This document shows positions 10,234 to 17,747 of a stretch of DNA of 62,220 nucleotides, in pieces. The notes below the pieces were generated by a model. That model did no database searches. It saw nothing but the letters and a program-made list of their open reading frames with translations, and was not told the DNA's origin. Source of the stretch: Firmicutes bacterium M10-2 (GTDB taxonomy: Bacteria > Bacillota_I > Bacilli_A > Erysipelotrichales > Erysipelotrichaceae); contig KE159702.1 in NCBI GenBank assembly GCA_000403415.2, positions 1-62,220 of the forward strand, given 5' to 3'. Position numbers and translations under genes: made by a program. How positions within the stretch are numbered: the first letter of the stretch is position 1; each line of letters opens with the position of its first letter.

Positions 10234-11447
10234 ATGTATAATGAAAATTTCATAATAGACAAAATAAATAATAAAAAATATTTATATCATATTAATTCAA
10301 AAAAAATCTTTTATTTAGACGACCCTACTTTTAAAAGATATACGGCGGGCGGGTTAATAAATAGTGAGATTATTTATAAAGAAAACCCAAACTTATTACT
10401 CAATCATCCTTTAGAAAATAAAAAAATGGAGAATTTTATTCATTCTAAGACAATCAAAAAACTTGTTTTAATCATGACAAACAGTTGTAACCTTAATTGT
10501 GTTTACTGCTATGCTCATGGTGGAACTTATCAGAAAAAAGCAAAAACCATTTCAAAAGATATTCTTATAAAAACATTTGATTTTTTGAAAAGTAATTCTA
10601 TAAAAATAAACGAATTACAGTTTTTAGGTGGAGAACCTTTACTGGCATCAAAAGAAATAAAAATTGTTTTTGATTTATTAGAAAAATATAATATCTACCC
10701 TAAAAACATAAGCATGGTCACTACTCATTGGATGAAGTGGTTGAAAAAGACATTAATGATCTTCTCAGGAAAAATCTGTATTCAAAAAGTACATATGAAC
10801 TGATTTTAAAAAATATAAATTTATTTCGTAAAAAAGGTGGAATAATTTCATGTGCCGAAGCTACATACACCAAAGTACATCAAACTAAAAATTTTTCAAA
10901 AATCAACGTAATCGAATCTATAAAAAACAATCTAAATATAAAAGATGTCGTTATAAATGATGCAATTAATTCAGGAAATTTTTCTAATTCGAATATATTT
11001 ATCGACAATCGATCTGATGACAATTTTATAGATAAAACTCACTTACAACCTGATGATGTCTTTTTTATTCAGAAACTTTTCTTTACAAAAACAAGTCCTG
11101 TACATGTTTGCTCTGCTGGTTCTGAAATGCTTACTATCTTTCCTGATGGAGATATTTATCCCTGTCAATTATTAATTAGTGACAAATATAAAATAGGAAA
11201 TATAAATTCATTTCCTGAAGAAATTTCAAATTACCTAAGAAAAGTGAAAAAAAACAAATTAGACTATAAAATCGAATTTAATACATGCAAAGATTGTATT
11301 GCGCGAAATATTTGTAAAATGTGTCTTGCAAATAAAGAATTATCAAAGAAAGAAAATCTTTGCTCTGGTATAAGAAAAAATATGTTAATAAATCTAAATA
11401 AAATAATCGAAAAAAATTTACTTGAAAATATTCATAATTTAATTTAA
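10234..11447 (+). pseudogene. Radical SAM/SPASM peptide maturase, split by deletion and frameshift
   Basis: Two overlapping frames together make one enzyme. The first (10234-10803) has a roughly 70-residue N-terminal region, then the radical-SAM cluster motif CNLNCVYC (Cys 85, 89, 92) and QFLGGEP. The second, from about 10728, begins LDEVVEKDINDLLRKN and runs to 11447. It contains a SPASM domain: CSAGSEMLTIFPDGDIYPCQ and then CKDCIARNICKMC plus a final Cys. At the junction (10715-10735) the first frame reads MVTTHW where this family usually has an NG-containing strand, and the second resumes where the SLDG-type strand should end. About 20-25 residues appear deleted and the frame is shifted. 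Unless this is an assembly error, the enzyme is inactive. The region is much more A/T-rich than its neighbours, suggesting transfer. Confidence 0.75.
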
Positions 11448-11457
11448 ACCACTTCTG

Positions 11458-11513
11458 ATAATGACTAATTTATTTTACAGAAGAGAGTCTAACAAAAATG
11501 AATTAGTTATTAT
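11458..11513 (+). repeat. Inverted repeat upstream of the precursor gene
   Basis: Arms 11458-11472 and 11499-11513 match at 13 of 15 positions (ATAATGACTAATTTA with the complement of TGAATTAGTTATTAT), separated by 26 nt. It could be a regulator binding site or an attenuator between the maturase and the precursor. The 26-nt loop contains ACAGAAGAGAG (11477-11487), which is identical to the left arm of the terminator after the precursor. Confidence 0.55.
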
Positions 11514-11544
11514 ATAAAAGCAACCAAGAAAGAGGTAAAACAAA

Positions 11545-11649
11545 ATGAAAGAAATTATTATTACAGAAAAAGTTGTAAAAGATCTTAAAGAAAAAGAAGA
11601 ACTTCTTCATGGCGGAGCCATTGGAGCCAATTGTTCTTGCGAAATGTAA
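11545..11649 (+). CDS. Candidate RiPP precursor peptide (34 aa)
   Basis: The gene has a ribosome site (GAGGT) about 9 nt before the ATG. The peptide has a charged leader (MKEIIITEKVVKDLKEKEEL) and a short C-terminus, LHGGAIGANCSCEM. The HGG could be a double-glycine-type cleavage site, leaving AIGANCSCEM as core. The core contains Asn-Cys-Ser-Cys, i.e. the N-x-x-C spacing of substrates in which a radical-SAM enzyme joins Cys to Asn by a thioether; that assignment is inference. It sits between the maturase and an ABC exporter and has its own terminator. It is too short for most gene finders. Confidence 0.72.
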   Translation: MKEIIITEKVVKDLKEKEELLHGGAIGANCSCEM

Positions 11650-11679
11650 ACAGAAGAGAGCCATACTCTCTTCTGTTTT
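11650..11679 (+). terminator. Terminator of the precursor gene
   Basis: An 11-bp perfect stem (11650-11660 with 11666-11676; ACAGAAGAGAG/CTCTCTTCTGT) with loop CCATA and a short U-run starts right at the stop codon. Leaky termination here would let precursor mRNA exceed exporter mRNA, as is usual in RiPP operons. Confidence 0.8.
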
Positions 11680-11711
11680 GTATTGCCGATCTAGTTAAAT
11701 AAAAAATTATT

Positions 11712-11717
11712 TATAAT
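11712..11717 (+). promoter_or_regulatory. Possible -10 box for the ABC exporter
   Basis: A consensus TATAAT lies about 50 nt before the exporter's ATG, downstream of the precursor terminator. The -35 region is poor. A TAGTGA/TCACTA inverted repeat (about 11716-11752) follows in the leader, before the AGAAAGGA ribosome site. Confidence 0.4.
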
Positions 11718-11768
11718 AGTGAGCAAAATAAAGTTCAAACAAAAATTCACTAAGAAAGGAAATCAAAA

Positions 11769-13349
11769 ATGATTTATCGACTTTTCTCCCAGCAAAAACG
11801 CTTATTCATACAGATTTTAGCATGGATGATCTTAGGGGCTGTCGTAGAGCTCGGAAGCGCCATGATCTTTGGATTGCTCATCGATCAGATCCATGATTTG
11901 AATCATTTCCGTTTTTATGGAATTTGTGGCGGATTCATTCTCGTTCATTTCATTTCCCAATTTGGCAAAGAACGGGCAATAGAACAGGCAAAGCGTCAAA
12001 CTCGAATCACATTGATCAATGGTGCAGTACAAGCTTACTTATCCCAATCAAACACAGCCTTTCACCAATTGGATCTAAACACTTATATCAACAAATTATC
12101 TACAGAAATGGATACTCTGATGGACCAATATATGACCCCTTTGCTTCGAGCCATTGGTCTAGCTGTGAACTTTGTGTTTGGATGTGTGTATTTTTTCACT
12201 CTTTCCCCGCTTATTCTTTTCTTTTTATTAGCAGGGAGCATGATCATGGTTGGCTTTAATATCCTATTTCGATCAAAATTGAAAACAAGTCAGAAAGAGG
12301 TACTTTCTCAAAAGAAAAAATGGCTTTCAAGCATTCAGGAATTGTACACGAATTTTTCGGTGATCAAAAACTACGATCTCGAAACGATGGAATATGATAC
12401 TTTACGAAAAACGAATCAGTGTTGCGCAAATGCGATATATGAAAATAGTCTTTTGCTTGCGAAACTTGATGCGTTTAACTTTGAAATTGGTTATGTATTA
12501 TTTTTCGGCCAAGTCTTTTTATGCGGCTTCTTGCTTCATAATGGAGCAGCTGCCGGACTAGCCGTCAGCGCAATGCAAGTATCCAATACGATCACAAACC
12601 CAGTCATTAATTTTTCGACTTTACGCAACCGTCTAGTATCGAACGGCCCAATACTTGAATCGTTTCTTTCTCTTTGCGATCAAACAATTCCCCATACAAA
12701 AAATTCCGTACATGAAAAAATCGAACGGATTTCCGTAAAGATCGATCAATTCGCCCTTCATGAAAAAACGATCCTTCATGATATTGAAATTTCATTCTTT
12801 AGAAATGAAAAAATAATGATCATCGGACCGTCAGGGTGCGGAAAAACGACATTATTCAATATTTTAAAGGGAGAAATCGCTATGGATCCCCAACTACCCG
12901 ATTTTCATGATCAATGCTCGATCATCGAACAAGATGCACCGCTGTTTCCATGGAGCATAAAAGAGAATATTTGTTTAAATGCTCCCTACAACAAGATACG
13001 ATTGGACAAAATATTAAATATGGTTGGCTTATCCCACTTAGACATCGACCATATTTTACGGTTCGATCACGATACACTTTCCGGCGGTGAAAGGCAACGG
13101 ATCCAGCTTGCCCGCGCACTTTATCATGCCCGCCCTTGGATCCTTATGGATGAAGCGTTTTCCGCGCTTGATTCGGAAACGACAAAAAAAATCGAGCAGA
13201 TCTTCTTAGATCAGGATGAACAAGCTATGATTTCCATTTGTCATAAACCAGTTGCCGAAAATATATCCCGATATGATACGGTTCTTTATATGGACCATGG
13301 GACGATCACCCAGATCCTTCACCCGAAAAAGAAAAAAACACCTATTTGA
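11769..13349 (+). CDS. ABC exporter, fused permease and ATPase
   Basis: The 526-residue half-transporter has an N-terminal six-helix membrane domain (about residues 1-290) and a C-terminal ATPase. Walker A is GPSGCGKT (353-360), the signature LSGGERQRIQLARA (437-450), Walker B ILMDE (458-462), and the switch His lies in ISICHK. There is no N-terminal C39 peptidase domain, so any double-glycine leader must be cut by another protease. It is placed directly after the precursor and is the natural candidate to export it. Its base composition resembles the bulk chromosome rather than the A/T-rich maturase. Confidence 0.88.
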   Translation: MIYRLFSQQKRLFIQILAWMILGAVVELGSAMIFGLLIDQIHDLNHFRFYGICGGFILVHFISQFGKERAIEQAKRQTRITLINGAVQAYLSQSNTAFHQLDLNTYINKLSTEMDTLMDQYMTPLLRAIGLAVNFVFGCVYFFTLSPLILFFLLAGSMIMVGFNILFRSKLKTSQKEVLSQKKKWLSSIQELYTNFSVIKNYDLETMEYDTLRKTNQCCANAIYENSLLLAKLDAFNFEIGYVLFFGQVFLCGFLLHNGAAAGLAVSAMQVSNTITNPVINFSTLRNRLVSNGPILESFLSLCDQTIPHTKNSVHEKIERISVKIDQFALHEKTILHDIEISFFRNEKIMIIGPSGCGKTTLFNILKGEIAMDPQLPDFHDQCSIIEQDAPLFPWSIKENICLNAPYNKIRLDKILNMVGLSHLDIDHILRFDHDTLSGGERQRIQLARALYHARPWILMDEAFSALDSETTKKIEQIFLDQDEQAMISICHKPVAENISRYDTVLYMDHGTITQILHPKKKKTPI

Positions 13350-13363
13350 CGAAAATAGGTGTT
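13331..13363 (-). terminator. Terminator for tRNA-Ser, embedded in the exporter's 3' end
   Basis: Arms 13337-13347 and 13353-13363 (AACACCTATTT/AAATAGGTGTT) form a perfect 11-bp stem spanning the exporter's stop codon. The long U-run is on the minus strand, so it mainly ends the tRNA transcript. On the plus strand only a broken U-run follows, so it may act in both directions. Confidence 0.75.
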
Positions 13364-13372
13364 ACTTTCTAG

Positions 13373-13461
13373 TGGCGCAGTCGGTGGGATTCGAACCCAC
13401 GTGCCGGTTAAGGCAACTCGATTTCGAGTCGAGCTCGTTATGACCACTTCGATACGACTGC
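13373..13461 (-). tRNA. tRNA-Ser (anticodon CGA)
   Basis: The 89-nt minus-strand gene has acceptor arms GCAGTCG and CGACTGC, discriminator G and an encoded CCA. The anticodon stem CTCGA/TCGAG encloses the loop CTCGAAA, giving anticodon CGA (UCG codons). A long variable arm (TGCC/GGCA) confirms type II tRNA-Ser, and GTTCGAATCCC is the T-loop. Confidence 0.95.
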
Positions 13462-13519
13462 AATGAATTATAAGCTTATTTATCTTAGCAAAAAACCATG
13501 ATTCATGCAATCGAAATTT

Positions 13520-14752
13520 TTATTTTTCTTGCGGTTCCATCAAAAAGATCGGTTCAATGAAATTCCGATTGCGAACAAGCAGAAATTCGTACACAATCAA
13601 AAGAAACAATGAAATGGCCAAAATCAGCAAACGGATCGGGATCCACTCTCCCAGCACCCCAATCACAAGCTGAAAGATCATGGTCGAAAGAGCATATACG
13701 AATGCGACAAACGCATTAAGCTTGGCACGCATCGTATCCGGAATATAAGTCTGCACGCTGCTTGAGCGAATCGTGATCGAAGTAATGCCAAGCATACCCA
13801 CGATAAAGCGATTCACGCACATCAGCACAAATGGCAGGAACAGCAACGCTCCATCAAAGATCGCGTAGGTTATCATCACGAAAATATACATTGTAAACCG
13901 GTGGACACGGGAAACCGGAAAGCGATAATTGAGAGCACCGCTCAGCGTCCTTCCCGCAAATTCGATTCCCGAAAACAGCGAATATTTCATCATGCCAAGA
14001 GAAGGCGTCGAGGAAAAATACGCAATCATCAAGTTTCCGTTTCCCGAACCGACACCTTGGGATATCGCGATCGAAACATACATCGCCAAAAGACCTTTTT
14101 CACTTTTCAAATACGAAAAGCCGTTTTTCAGATCCTCCACATACGCTTTGAAATCAAACGATCCTTCAGCACGCTTTTCGTTTAGCCGGATCCTTGTTTC
14201 AAAAAGAGCTGCCGTCAAAAGAAGCATACCGTACACGATTGCGATCCATCCTACGCCAAAACGAACATACAACAAAGAAGCAATCGGTGTCATCACCATT
14301 GTAATTGTCGGATAGATCATGCTCGAAACCGTATATCCTTGCTCGTAAAATCCTTCCGGGATCAAATTCGGATACACACTTTCATACGCAATCTCATAAA
14401 CCGATCCGGTCGCTGCAATCACAAAAGAAAATACGATATATATCCCGAAAGAAAATGAAAACGCCAAACAATACATTCCGAACATCCCGTACAAGATCCC
14501 GTTCAGAAGATCGAGGCCAATGATCCACGGCATCCTCTCAAACCGATCCAGGACACTCGAAAGCAAGATAGGAAGAATAAACCGCGGAACAAATGAAATT
14601 GCCGCAAACAGTCCGGCCAGAAACGTCGACTGCGTCTGATCGAATACAATAAAGGACAGCACGAAATTCATCGCAACCGATCCAATCCCCGAAATGATCG
14701 TTCCTATCGTGATAATCGTAAAATTTTTCGTCCAAAGCGTTGGTTTTTTCAT
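13520..14752 (-). CDS. Major facilitator superfamily transporter
   Basis: The 410-residue protein is almost entirely hydrophobic, with about 12 predicted membrane helices. The fold and the VLDRFERMPWIIGLDLLNGI segment (an RxxR-type loop between helices 2 and 3) suit an MFS drug-efflux-like transporter. The substrate is unknown. It lies downstream of an XRE-TPR regulator on the same strand, separated by 170 bp with a terminator and a second inverted repeat, so it may be transcribed separately. Confidence 0.82.
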   Translation of the reverse strand: MKKPTLWTKNFTIITIGTIISGIGSVAMNFVLSFIVFDQTQSTFLAGLFAAISFVPRFILPILLSSVLDRFERMPWIIGLDLLNGILYGMFGMYCLAFSFSFGIYIVFSFVIAATGSVYEIAYESVYPNLIPEGFYEQGYTVSSMIYPTITMVMTPIASLLYVRFGVGWIAIVYGMLLLTAALFETRIRLNEKRAEGSFDFKAYVEDLKNGFSYLKSEKGLLAMYVSIAISQGVGSGNGNLMIAYFSSTPSLGMMKYSLFSGIEFAGRTLSGALNYRFPVSRVHRFTMYIFVMITYAIFDGALLFLPFVLMCVNRFIVGMLGITSITIRSSSVQTYIPDTMRAKLNAFVAFVYALSTMIFQLVIGVLGEWIPIRLLILAISLFLLIVYEFLLVRNRNFIEPIFLMEPQEK

Positions 14753-14775
14753 AAGATATCTCCCTGTTCACGATG

Positions 14776-14829
14776 ACAAAGCCGACCTTTGATTTTGAAG
14801 TTTATTAAGAGAAGATCAATCGGCTTTGT
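14776..14829. repeat. Inverted repeat resembling the left hairpin of the 191-bp element
   Basis: Arms ACAAAGCCGA (14776-14785) and TCGGCTTTGT (14820-14829) are perfect inverted repeats separated by 34 nt, upstream of the MFS gene. The arm GACAAAGCCGA is nearly the same as the arm of the hairpin at 24171-24201 in the mobile element. It may be a relic of a related element or an unrelated regulatory site. Confidence 0.45.
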
Positions 14830-14857
14830 TCATCTGTAAACAGCATAAAAAATTCCA

Positions 14858-14910
14858 TGCAAAAAGCCAATCTTCCGTTAATGAGAAAAAAACACAGCAA
14901 GATCGGCTTT
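14858..14910 (-). terminator. Probable terminator after the second XRE-TPR gene
   Basis: AAAGCCAATCTT (14863-14874) and AAGATCGGCTTT (14899-14910) pair at 11 of 12 positions, 11 nt after the stop codon. On the minus strand a short U-run follows. The loop is 24 nt. Confidence 0.6.
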
Positions 14911-14921
14911 AATATCAAATC

Positions 14922-16028
14922 TTATGAAAATGTGAAAAAATGTCGTTTCAAAAGCGCATACGCTTCTTTGTATTGTCTTCTTGTTTCAAGCACTTCAAGC
15001 ATATAACGCAAATGAAACAAGTAAAAGCCATGATGATAGTGTTCCTGCGCTTCAATCAGACAATCTTCAAGCAACGCTTTGTATTCATCCTCTCTTAAGT
15101 GATCCGGATGATCCAGACGATACGACACCGCATCGAAAAAAACAGAAGGCTCCATCTCCTGTGCCAGTTCGATATGCTTTCTCGCCAAATCCGTCTTTCC
15201 CTGCTTCTCATAGCAAAGCGCAATCTTATGATAAAGAAATGCGCTTTTCTTCTTGCATCCAAGCAGATGATCAAGCGCCTCATCGATACGATCTGCCTCC
15301 AGCAAGGACGCTCCGATATTGTAGGCAAGACTTTCCTGCACTTGATCGTCCTGCGTCATGATCGCCAATTGTTTCGCTTGTTCACCCACACGCTCCATCC
15401 CTTCGATATCACGCAGAATTCCCCGAGCCACCACTTCTCCCATCAACGCTTCAAGCATTTGTTCGATGTTCATTTTCTTTTGCGCGATATACAAGGCTTC
15501 GTGCCACAGATCCAAACTACGAAACAGCTCTTCATGACGATAACTCACTTCCGCCAAAAACGAATACGCTTCAAAATCATTATACCGGTCCAAAAACGTC
15601 TGCTCGCTTATTTCTTCTTTCCAAAACCGCAGCTCATCATATTTGCGACGCTGACGCTCATCAAAAAACGGCTCGAAGTATGTCAGAGAATCAAGCTTTC
15701 CATCTTGATAAGAAACAAGTTTCGCATCAATGACAGCAGTCGAGCTTTCCATCGAAGAAATTTCCTCTTGCGAAAACGAGACATGATGGTGATCGTAAAA
15801 CCGATCAAGCTTGCGTTCGATCTCGCTTTGCACCGAATCGCTCATCGAAAGACCAAGACGCCTGATTAGTTCTTGAGCAAGATCCGGTGTCGGAATGATC
15901 TTGCCGTTTTCGATCTTGGACAAATACGAAACAGCACAAAGACCTTTCGCTACGCTTTCCTGAGACCATCCAAGACGCTCTCTAGCCTGTCGAAGCAAAA
16001 CCGGCAAATACGCACTATCGCACTTCAT
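14922..16028 (-). CDS. XRE-type regulator with TPR-like C-terminus (second copy)
   Basis: The 368-residue protein opens with a classical helix-turn-helix (LLRQARERLGWSQESVAKGL, then YLSKIENGKIIPTPDLAQEL) and continues as helical repeats, the RRNPP-like architecture. It is only distantly similar to the regulator at 8913-10166. I start at the ATG at 16028; 16040 is possible. It overlaps the HAD gene by 14 bp and so belongs to the pseudokinase-HAD-regulator operon. Whether it controls the adjoining pilus operon is speculation. Confidence 0.8.
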   Translation of the reverse strand: MKCDSAYLPVLLRQARERLGWSQESVAKGLCAVSYLSKIENGKIIPTPDLAQELIRRLGLSMSDSVQSEIERKLDRFYDHHHVSFSQEEISSMESSTAVIDAKLVSYQDGKLDSLTYFEPFFDERQRRKYDELRFWKEEISEQTFLDRYNDFEAYSFLAEVSYRHEELFRSLDLWHEALYIAQKKMNIEQMLEALMGEVVARGILRDIEGMERVGEQAKQLAIMTQDDQVQESLAYNIGASLLEADRIDEALDHLLGCKKKSAFLYHKIALCYEKQGKTDLARKHIELAQEMEPSVFFDAVSYRLDHPDHLREDEYKALLEDCLIEAQEHYHHGFYLFHLRYMLEVLETRRQYKEAYALLKRHFFTFS

Positions 16029-16650
16029 CAAAATTTCCAATTGCCTCGCGATCGATATACGGCTCAGCTTTCGTCTTCATTCCAATAGCCGTAATCCCAA
16101 GACGATCAGCCGTCTCCAATGCGTATCGGCTGTCTTCAAAGAAAATCGTTTTTGACGTCGGTACATCGATGGCTTTTAACGCTTGCTCGAAAATCTGGGG
16201 ATCATGCTTGCTCAAACGCTGATCCTCCGCACTTTCGATCGTTATAAAATCATCATAGATTCCCAATCGTTGCAATACCGGTTTGACCAAAACCATCGGA
16301 CTGGAAGTGACCACAGCCATCCGTTTTCCGTCTTTCTTGCACCTTTTTACAAAGCCGACAGCCCCCTTCACTTCAAGAATTCGATTCGTATATGCATCCA
16401 ACAAGATCGAGTCGGCCAGCTTCTTCATTCCGACTTCATCCATTGGCGTATTCCATTTTTTGTGAATATGAACAAATACTTCCGATACCTTCATCGCGTG
16501 ATATTTTTTCATATCTCCGTTTACATCCGAATCAATTCCATTCGCATCGTAAATTGCTTTGACGACTTCTTTCCAAACATCCATTGAGTCCACCAGCGTT
16601 CCATCCAAATCGAATAGCACACCTTCATACTTATTCATATCTAAGATCAT
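16015..16650 (-). CDS. HAD-family hydrolase (beta-phosphoglucomutase-like phosphatase)
   Basis: The 211-residue protein has HAD motif I FDLDGTLVDSM (nucleophile and acid Asp), motif II VTSSP, a Lys in RLSKHDPQIF, and motif IV FFEDSRYALETA. A helical cap lies between motifs I and II. Substrate is probably a small phosphorylated sugar or nucleotide. The start at 16650 is preceded by GGGAGG and forms an ATGA overlap with the upstream pseudokinase gene, so the two are translationally coupled. Confidence 0.88.
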   Translation of the reverse strand: MILDMNKYEGVLFDLDGTLVDSMDVWKEVVKAIYDANGIDSDVNGDMKKYHAMKVSEVFVHIHKKWNTPMDEVGMKKLADSILLDAYTNRILEVKGAVGFVKRCKKDGKRMAVVTSSPMVLVKPVLQRLGIYDDFITIESAEDQRLSKHDPQIFEQALKAIDVPTSKTIFFEDSRYALETADRLGITAIGMKTKAEPYIDREAIGNFDEVR

Positions 16651-17243
16651 TGCTTTGCCTCCCACTGCCAAAGATCGCTTTGCACGATTTGCGATTTAAG
16701 ATCCGGATCTTCGACAAGATCAGCCAGTCCGTTCCAATCCGGCTCGTCGTTTCCGAAAAAATCATCCAGAACAAATTCGTTTTCCGCAACCACAAAAATA
16801 TTTTCCGGCTTGATCGCACAATGACCGACACCTGCCTTTTTCGCCTGACGCAAAGCAATACTTAATTGATCAATCAAGATTCTTTCTTCCTCTTTAGTAA
16901 GCGTATGAAACTTTTTCAGTTCAAAAAGCGACAACCGATACGGTTTAAGAATCTCGATCTGCCACCCAGTCCCTCCCGGAATTTTTTTGACTTCGTATTC
17001 TTCATACAGCGCAATGTGATCCTTTGCTTCTGCTTTGGCAAGCAAATCCAGACCATGCTGAGCTTCTTTACATTGGCGCAAATACTCTTCTTCCGCTTCT
17101 TTCATCGTAAGTCCGCGCGTCAGCAAATCAAACACATCGCCTTGCTTTTCGGGAAAGCGCAGCACTTGCACGATCTTTCTTTGATTGCCGCTGACCACTT
17201 CAATCGTTTTCAAGCTACGCTCAAGCGTCTTTGTATATTTCAT
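16647..17243 (-). CDS. Protein kinase-like protein lacking the catalytic Asp (pseudokinase)
   Basis: The 198-residue product carries a recognisable catalytic-loop region: HCAIKPENIFVV (from residue 141) matches the HRDxKPEN motif and LDDFFG (159-164) matches the DFG motif. The catalytic Asp of HRD is Ala, and the N-lobe is degenerate with no clear glycine loop. It is shorter than a full kinase, ending soon after DFG. I start at the ATG at 17243, preceded by CGGAGAAA. It is first in an operon with the HAD and XRE-TPR genes. Confidence 0.6.
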   Translation of the reverse strand: MKYTKTLERSLKTIEVVSGNQRKIVQVLRFPEKQGDVFDLLTRGLTMKEAEEEYLRQCKEAQHGLDLLAKAEAKDHIALYEEYEVKKIPGGTGWQIEILKPYRLSLFELKKFHTLTKEEERILIDQLSIALRQAKKAGVGHCAIKPENIFVVAENEFVLDDFFGNDEPDWNGLADLVEDPDLKSQIVQSDLWQWEAKQ

Positions 17244-17268
17244 CTTTTTTCTCCGTTTCTTTTTATTC

Positions 17269-17277
17269 ATTGTATCA
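17269..17277 (-). promoter_or_regulatory. Extended -10 promoter of the pseudokinase operon
   Basis: On the minus strand TGATACAAT is a TGn-extended -10 box, about 26 nt before the start at 17243. It sits directly downstream of the pilus operon's terminator, so this operon is probably independent of the pilus genes. Confidence 0.5.
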
Positions 17278-17278
17278 T

Positions 17279-17312
17279 GAAAAAACGCAAACAAAATTTC
17301 TTCTGTTTGCGT
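17279..17312 (-). terminator. Terminator of the pilus operon
   Basis: ACGCAAACA (17285-17293) and TGTTTGCGT (17304-17312) form a 9-bp perfect stem just after the lipoprotein stop. A U-run follows on the minus strand. Confidence 0.85.
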
Positions 17313-17318
17313 AGTCGA

Positions 17319-17747
17319 TCAATCATAAAGCGAAAAAGATAACCGTTCAAGAATAGGACGCACTTGCTCATGTTCCTGCAAAGAACTGAACACTAACGCC
17401 AGTCGCCCGTATTGAAGAGGACATAAAATCATGGTTTCTCCTTGTTCTTCACACCATTCGTAAACGAACGGGGCCTTCGCTTGTTCAAAAGAGTACCGTT
17501 CGCGCAAGCTGTTTAAAAAGTCTTCTACTCCTTCGCCGCTCACCAGCACACCTTCCATCTGAACTTGTTTATCGAGCAAAATCGTCAAAAGATCATCTCG
17601 ATATTTGATATCGTACCCATCGGTTGTATCTAAAGTAATTGTGACCTTGTCATCGAAACTAGTCACCAAGCTTAAACTTTTTGATGTCGTACAAGCACAC
17701 AACGTCAGCGACATAACCATCATGGACAAGTATTTGATCCATTTCAT
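17319..17747 (-). CDS. Small lipoprotein at the end of the pilus operon
   Basis: The 142-residue protein has a signal peptide ending in a lipobox (MSLTLCAC, cleavage before the second Cys). No known domain is recognised in the mature part. Its ATG overlaps the base pilin stop by 4 bp (ATGA), so it is translationally coupled to the pilus genes. It could be a pilus-assembly accessory or a surface anchor; the function is unknown. Confidence 0.7.
   Translation of the reverse strand: MKWIKYLSMMVMSLTLCACTTSKSLSLVTSFDDKVTITLDTTDGYDIKYRDDLLTILLDKQVQMEGVLVSGEGVEDFLNSLRERYSFEQAKAPFVYEWCEEQGETMILCPLQYGRLALVFSSLQEHEQVRPILERLSFSLYD

Noticed and set aside
10234-11447. Programmed ribosomal frameshift making one intact radical-SAM enzyme
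   Set aside because: There is no slippery heptamer at the junction, and the joined product would still lack the strands expected between MVTT and the KDINDLLRKN segment. A deletion fits better.
13373-13461. The tRNA-Ser gene as an attachment site for an integrated island
   Set aside because: I could not find a repeat of its 3' end on either side of the radical-SAM cluster, and there is no integrase gene in the window.
15099-15869. A 256-codon open frame opposite the second XRE-TPR regulator gene
   Set aside because: The opposite strand has a clear helix-turn-helix protein in an overlapping operon; this frame is rich in Ile, His, Lys and Arg with no recognisable domain.
16867-17342. A 158-codon open frame opposite the pseudokinase gene
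   Set aside because: It is antisense to a gene with motif support and an ATGA-coupled neighbour, and it crosses the pilus terminator.
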